A stretch of DNA of 64,000 bases from an uncultured Nitrospira sp. (GTDB lineage: Bacteria; Nitrospirota; Nitrospiria; Nitrospirales; Nitrospiraceae). Shown here in pieces: positions 59,119 to 64,000 of this stretch. The translations under genes and the position numbers were made by a program. The number at the start of each line of letters is the position of its first letter. Position 1 is the first letter of the stretch. The notes below the pieces were generated by a model. It did no database searches. It was given only the letters and a program-made list of their open reading frames with translations, and was not told the DNA's origin. Location: assembly GCA_902500995.1 (NCBI GenBank), contig CABVSR010000003.1, positions 124,001 through 188,000 on the forward strand, written 5' to 3'.

Positions 59119-62100
59119 ATGGATTGTCAGTGGTTCACTCGCGTCACATCGCGCGCCCTCAGCGTTATCGCTGGTGGCGCGCTTGTGTGCCTACCGCTAG
59201 CCGCGTCGGCTGAGAGTCAGCTGCACGCGGATCAGGCGGTGCCTCAACACACAGCAATGTCCCATCAACTCCCGTCGTGGGCGGAGAAGTTGAAGGGGCA
59301 GACGATCGTCGAAGATGCGATGGCTGGAAAGCCGGAGCGGTCCTTGATGGTTGAGCAGCAGCACCAGCGGGTCATGGAGCATTTGACCAATGATCCGCAG
59401 GCGCAGGCGGTCAATACGGGGATGTTCAACACCCAGACCATGATGCACCAATATGGGGCTGGCGGTCAGGACCTTCTCCTGATGTCTGACCCGCGAGTGG
59501 AGCCAGTGGCAATGACGAACGGGGGGAAGTGCCCCGCCACCGCGCCGGTACGGCAATACAATGTCTCGGCGATCAATGTCGAAATCACGCTCAACCAGTG
59601 GCTCGATTTTTATCCCGGCTACATGTACACGCTGGATGAAAATCTCGACAAGGTGCGGGCGGAAGAGACGAAGAATCGCGAAGCTCGTGACAAGGAGGGG
59701 TTTGACCCGGGTGCGGTGATTCCCGGTGTGCAAGCTCAGTGGATTCAGCCGTTGACGATTCGCGGCAATCAGGGCGATTGCGTCAAGATCAAGCTGACCA
59801 ACAAGTTGGAAGGCGGCGAAGACGTCAGCCTTCACATCCACGGTTCCAGCATGGTGGTAAGCGCTACCGGTGCCGCAGCCGCCACCACGAACTCCGACAG
59901 CATCGTTCAGAAGGACAAGAGCGGCGAGTTCGAGTGGTACATCCATCCGAGCACGCAGGAAGGCGTCCGGCAGTTCCACACCTTCGCCAATGATCGGGAA
60001 CTGACCGTGATGGGCCTCTTCGGGTCCTTCGTCGTCGAGCCGCGCGGATCCGAATACCTGGAGGCGCTGGGAAGCGGCGCTCCCACGCCCGCGGCGAGCG
60101 GCTGGCAAGTCATGATCAAGAATGGGACGGGGCCCGACTTCCGGGAATTCGTCCTGTATTACCATGAAGTCGGCGACGAGGCGTTCCGCCCCGTCAATAA
60201 GAAGGGCGACTTCCTGCCTCAACGCGATCCGCTGACCGACGCCTACCGCCCGGGTGGCCGCGCGATCAACTATCGCAGCGAGCCGTTCGGCATCAACAAC
60301 ATGCACGTGCAGCATGAATACTTCGGCTTCGAAGACGAGTCGATGGGGTATAGCTCGTACACCTTCGGCGACCCCTCGCCGACGATTCCTCGTTCCTATA
60401 TGGGTGATCCGGCGAAGTTCCGGCTGGTCCACGGCGGATCGGAAGTGTTCCACAGCCACCATCCGCATGGCGGCACGATCCGGTGGCCGCGCAGCCCGCG
60501 GGCCATCGACGACATGAATCTCTGGACGACCGCCGGAAACGGCCCGGTCAAGTACCCGGTGATCCGTGCCAAAACGGATCGCGTCGACGTCGAAGTCATC
60601 GGTCCGTCGGAAGCCCTGGACCTCGAGACGGAGTGCGGCTCCGGCTTGTGCCAGCAGCTCGCCGGCGATTTCCTCTTCCACTGTCACGTGGCGCACCATT
60701 ACGTGGCGGGTATGTGGGGATATTGGCGGGTGTACAACACCCTGCAGCAGGGCGACATGCGTAATGACGTCATGCCGGATTTGCTGGAGTTGCCGGATCG
60801 CCAAGGCCGCATCAAGGGGCCAATCACCTCGGATAAATTAGTCGGTCAGACGGTGGATTGGTTCGGCAAGTCCTTCAAGATTGTCGACAAGGGCAAGAGC
60901 GATTGGAAGTCCAACCCGGCCGTCGTCACCATCAAGGACTGGGTTGAGATGCAGCTCCCGACGATGGGCAAGCCCGGACACAAGAACGATGAAAAGGGCC
61001 AAACCGTTTCCTACGACGCCACGGTGCTGGATTGGGCCTGGGAAGGCACCCGAGCATTGAGCGAACCGGAAAGCACCATCGATAATCCGAAGTATCGGTC
61101 GTCCCATCCGGGCAAGCGGCATCCGATCACCTTCGAGCCGTTGACCGGAAAGGTGGCATGGCCTCACCTCACGCCGCATTTCGGGCGACGGGTCATGTTC
61201 TCTCCGAATCACGTGGGCGCGCCCTGGTTGGAGATGATCCGCCGTGACGCCAACGGTGAGGAGAGCGTCGATCAGGCGTTGCCGGGTGAGAACGGCAACT
61301 GGAGCTTGTGCCCGGAGAACGCCGGACGGAAGCACTACAATGTCCACTTCATCAAGCTGCCGATCACGATCGCCAAGAAGACGGGCAAAGAGCCGCCGGT
61401 GGTCGATCCGAACGGTTTGATCTATGTCTTGCATGAAGAGGAAGCCGACATCCGTAAGAACGACGATTTGAAGTATCCGCTGGTCGTTCGCGGCAACATC
61501 TACGATTGCGTGGATTGGACCTTGACCAGCGAGTGGGATGACGATGACTACACGAACTTCCAGTCATCGAAGATCAACACCCACTGGCACTTCCTGCAAT
61601 TCGACAACCAGGCGTCGGACGGCGTGATCACTGGCTTCTCATACGAACAGTCGGTGCGCCCGTTCACGATGCTGGAAAAGAAGAATGCCAAGGGGTTGCC
61701 GGTTCCCATGAACACGGTCGTGACCGCAGCCGCTAAAAAGGGCGCGAACACGATCACGGTGAAGAATGCGAAACAGTTCCATGTCGGGACGCTGCTTCTC
61801 GTGGGCGCCGACAATGTGAAGGGCAATGAAATCTCCCGCATCAAGGCCATCAGCGGCAATACCATCACGCTGGCCAAGGCGCTGAAGCACGATCATCCGG
61901 CCAATGACATCGTCACGGTTGAATTTGTGCGCCAGCGGTTCTGGGTTGATGCGGACGTGGGAACCGTGTTCTGGCACGACCACGCGTTCGGTGCGACCAC
62001 CTGGCCGCACGGCGGGTTCGGCACCTTTATCGCCGAGCCGGTCGGATCCACCTATCATGACCCGAAGACCGGGAAGTTGATTCGAAGCGGACCGATCGCG

Positions 62101-63984
62101 GACATTCACACGAATGAGCCGGTGGGACACGGCGTGAACAACAGTTTCCGTGAATTGATGGTGCAGGTGCACGATACCGTGCCGCACACCGTCAACGTCG
62201 TGACGGCGGGGAATCCTCCCGGGCAGCCGATTGAAGTGGCGCTCGAGGCGGGAAAAACCGTTTCCTTCATGATGCCCGAGAAGATCTATATGACGCCGAT
62301 GCCGTTCTTGAATGGTGGTACGCACACCACCGGCAGCGGACTGAACTTCCGGGCGGCGCCGATTGCGCAGCGATTGGCGACCAATCCTGATGCGTCACAG
62401 ATTTTCAGCAGCCAGGTGCACGGCGATCCGTACACGCCCACCTTGCGCGCCTATGTCGGTGACACGATGGTGTTCCGCCTGTTGCACACCCTTATGAACG
62501 AGTCCATGGTCTGGACCCTGTCCGGCCATTCGTTCTGGACCGAGCGGTATGCGGCGGATGCGAACCGGAAGAATTCGATCCATATCGGTATCGCAGAGCG
62601 GTACGACCTCGTCGTGCCGGAAGCGGGTGGGTCCCGGCATCAAGCCGGCGACTATATCCACTTCAACGGCCGGTCCTCGAAGTTTTCAGAGGGCGGCTGG
62701 GGCATTATCCGCGTCTTGGATAAGGAGCAGGCTGATTTGAAGAAGTTGCCCGCGGGCTTCTCGAATAAGGGGGAGATGCCGAAGCCTCTGCCGGTATGTC
62801 CCGCCGGTGCGCCTGTCAAGCAGTTCAACGTGGTGGCGATGGACTATGCCGGCATGAAGTTCAATGCCAAGGCACCGGAATCCATCGAAGTGGACTTTGA
62901 GCGGCGGATTCTCATGACCAATGCCGAGGCCAAGATTTACGCCTTGGAGGAGGACACCGCGAAAGTCGCCGCCGGTGCGCATCCGATGCCGTTGACGCTC
63001 CGTGTCAACAGCGGCGATTGCGTGAAAGTGCACTTGAAGAACAAGATGAAGGACAGCAAAGCTTCCTTCTCCGCGATCGGTCTGGCCTTTGATCCGAAGG
63101 ATTCCATGGGCGCGAACGTGGGGAATAATCCGGGAGACCAGACCGTGGCTCCGGGAGGCGAGCGTGACTACACGTACTACGCTGATCCGTTCAACGGTGA
63201 GACCACCTCGTTGGTGTGGGATTGGGGCAATGTGATGACCAATCCGCGCAACGGGTTGTTCGGTGCCGTCGTCGTCGGCCCCAAGGGTTCCAAGTACCGG
63301 GACCCGAAGACCGGCGCGGATCTGTCAAATAAGAATGCCTGGGCGGCCGATGTCATCATCGATCGCTCGATTCCGGGCAATGAAACGCGGGCGAATTATC
63401 GCGACGTGGCGTTGTTCTTCCAGGACGAAGACAACATCATCGGCACGAGCTTCATGCCCTATGTGCAGAACGTGGCGGGGTTGACCGGCGTCAATTACCG
63501 GTCGGAACCGTACAAGTTCCGTGAAGAGCAGGGTTGTTCGCTCGGCAAGGTGTTCCAACCTTGTAAGGCGGACAAGCCGGAAGATCCGGCCACCCCGCTG
63601 ATCGAGGCGCATGCCGGTGATCCAGTGCGCATCCACGTACTGGGTGTGAGCAACGAGCAAAACGGCATGTTCAGCGTGGAAAAGCACGAGTGGCCGATCG
63701 AGCCGTTCATGCGCGGCGCTGACTTGATCAGTGTCGTCGAATTCTCCGGCTCTGAGACGATCGATGCGTTCTTGCCCTCGGCGGGTGGAATGTATCGGAT
63801 GCCTGGCGACTACGTGTATAGCAACCAGCGGTTGCCGTACTCGCAGTCCGGACAGTGGGGCTATGTCCGGGTATTGCCGGCCGGCGATACCAGGTTGCTG
63901 CCATTGACCGGCGCCGGTGCCGGAACGAAGAGTGCCGAAGTGGAGCAGCCGGCTGCGCGCGTGATGCCTATCGCGTCGAAGTAA
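59119..63984 (+). CDS. Very large multicopper oxidase, MnxG-like
   Basis: Exported multicopper oxidase of 1621 residues. A signal peptide (about 1-31, ending ASAES) precedes at least six cupredoxin-like domains. Motifs in order: HIHG (239-242), HSHHPHGG (445-452), the type 1/type 3 motif HCHx3Hx4M with Cys522 and Met532, HWH (822-824) and HDH (953-955). Classical laccases have HxH, HxH, HxxHxH then HCH; here the last two come first, as in MnxG-type manganese oxidases, where NTHWHFLQFDNQASDG-like sequence also occurs. Thus metal oxidation is a fair guess; phenol or cuprous-ion oxidation are alternatives. Pre-final domains repeat PKGSKYRDPKTGADLSNK-like units. AAGGAGG precedes the ATG. Confidence 0.85.
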   Translation: MDCQWFTRVTSRALSVIAGGALVCLPLAASAESQLHADQAVPQHTAMSHQLPSWAEKLKGQTIVEDAMAGKPERSLMVEQQHQRVMEHLTNDPQAQAVNTGMFNTQTMMHQYGAGGQDLLLMSDPRVEPVAMTNGGKCPATAPVRQYNVSAINVEITLNQWLDFYPGYMYTLDENLDKVRAEETKNREARDKEGFDPGAVIPGVQAQWIQPLTIRGNQGDCVKIKLTNKLEGGEDVSLHIHGSSMVVSATGAAAATTNSDSIVQKDKSGEFEWYIHPSTQEGVRQFHTFANDRELTVMGLFGSFVVEPRGSEYLEALGSGAPTPAASGWQVMIKNGTGPDFREFVLYYHEVGDEAFRPVNKKGDFLPQRDPLTDAYRPGGRAINYRSEPFGINNMHVQHEYFGFEDESMGYSSYTFGDPSPTIPRSYMGDPAKFRLVHGGSEVFHSHHPHGGTIRWPRSPRAIDDMNLWTTAGNGPVKYPVIRAKTDRVDVEVIGPSEALDLETECGSGLCQQLAGDFLFHCHVAHHYVAGMWGYWRVYNTLQQGDMRNDVMPDLLELPDRQGRIKGPITSDKLVGQTVDWFGKSFKIVDKGKSDWKSNPAVVTIKDWVEMQLPTMGKPGHKNDEKGQTVSYDATVLDWAWEGTRALSEPESTIDNPKYRSSHPGKRHPITFEPLTGKVAWPHLTPHFGRRVMFSPNHVGAPWLEMIRRDANGEESVDQALPGENGNWSLCPENAGRKHYNVHFIKLPITIAKKTGKEPPVVDPNGLIYVLHEEEADIRKNDDLKYPLVVRGNIYDCVDWTLTSEWDDDDYTNFQSSKINTHWHFLQFDNQASDGVITGFSYEQSVRPFTMLEKKNAKGLPVPMNTVVTAAAKKGANTITVKNAKQFHVGTLLLVGADNVKGNEISRIKAISGNTITLAKALKHDHPANDIVTVEFVRQRFWVDADVGTVFWHDHAFGATTWPHGGFGTFIAEPVGSTYHDPKTGKLIRSGPIADIHTNEPVGHGVNNSFRELMVQVHDTVPHTVNVVTAGNPPGQPIEVALEAGKTVSFMMPEKIYMTPMPFLNGGTHTTGSGLNFRAAPIAQRLATNPDASQIFSSQVHGDPYTPTLRAYVGDTMVFRLLHTLMNESMVWTLSGHSFWTERYAADANRKNSIHIGIAERYDLVVPEAGGSRHQAGDYIHFNGRSSKFSEGGWGIIRVLDKEQADLKKLPAGFSNKGEMPKPLPVCPAGAPVKQFNVVAMDYAGMKFNAKAPESIEVDFERRILMTNAEAKIYALEEDTAKVAAGAHPMPLTLRVNSGDCVKVHLKNKMKDSKASFSAIGLAFDPKDSMGANVGNNPGDQTVAPGGERDYTYYADPFNGETTSLVWDWGNVMTNPRNGLFGAVVVGPKGSKYRDPKTGADLSNKNAWAADVIIDRSIPGNETRANYRDVALFFQDEDNIIGTSFMPYVQNVAGLTGVNYRSEPYKFREEQGCSLGKVFQPCKADKPEDPATPLIEAHAGDPVRIHVLGVSNEQNGMFSVEKHEWPIEPFMRGADLISVVEFSGSETIDAFLPSAGGMYRMPGDYVYSNQRLPYSQSGQWGYVRVLPAGDTRLLPLTGAGAGTKSAEVEQPAARVMPIASK

Positions 63985-64000
63985 GCCGGTCGCATCTCAC

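Noticed and set aside
1-64000. CRISPR arrays, transposases, prophage or integron genes
   Set aside because: No spaced direct repeats, cas genes, transposase or phage genes were seen; the Xer-type recombinase looks like a housekeeping enzyme.

Overview
The window is a GC-rich, gene-dense stretch of a Gram-negative chromosome. It has a complete Tol-Pal envelope system, many lipoproteins, several c-type cytochromes, molybdenum-cofactor genes and a very large multicopper oxidase. Together these fit a Nitrospira-like nitrite oxidiser (phylum Nitrospirota). That assignment is my inference from gene content and protein style; no marker such as nxr or 16S rRNA lies in the window. No phage, transposase, integron or CRISPR was seen. 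The only repeats are two copies of a short hairpin element.

Region 1 (1-18.4 kb) is housekeeping. It holds trpS (cut by the window edge), an LpoA-like periplasmic protein, a Xer recombinase and two tRNAs (Val, Asp). These are followed by tolQ-tolR-tolA-like-tolB-pal with two CpoB-type genes, then mutL-miaA-mtnP-PfkB kinase-TPR lipoprotein-RodZ-like in a tight run, and a monoheme cytochrome c with a clear promoter and terminator. Region 2 (18.5-25.8 kb) holds a caspase-fold lipoprotein without catalytic residues, a carbamoyltransferase, a GT-C-like membrane protein, a GT2 glycosyltransferase and a lipoprotein. Region 3 (25.8-34.9 kb) holds an HtrA protease, TatC, an Mrp/NBP35 ATPase, MoeA, MobB, a six-heme NapC/NirT-type cytochrome, an ABC exporter with an unusual Cys/His-tailed membrane protein between its subunits, and a 2OG-Fe(II) oxygenase.

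Region 4 (34.9-40.8 kb, minus strand) looks like a small thiotemplate and polysaccharide cluster: an acetyltransferase, an FkbH-type glyceryl-ACP enzyme, a MaoC-SDR fusion, an acyl carrier protein and a Wzt-like ABC ATPase. Region 5 (41.5-52.5 kb) holds an RNA-binding protein, then a MacB/DevBCA-type tripartite exporter operon with two downstream envelope genes. A sigma54 activator gene stands just upstream of that operon. A near-consensus -24/-12 promoter lies at the operon's first start codon, and two almost identical 16-bp palindromes flank the activator gene, so a complete regulatory circuit can be read from the sequence. RqcH follows.

Region 6 (52.8-64 kb) holds a zinc-ribbon protein, a HExxH-type putative peptide beta-hydroxylase, an exported-protein-type domain without a sorting tail, an exported PKD-like protein, an APC transporter and the 1621-residue multicopper oxidase. 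The oxidase's copper motifs occur in a permuted order that resembles MnxG-type manganese oxidases.

The most promising leads for undescribed biology are the sigma54/palindrome exporter circuit, the HExxH enzyme without a visible substrate, the FkbH-ACP-MaoC/SDR-ABC cluster, the CXXCH-tailed ABC accessory protein and the permuted multicopper oxidase.
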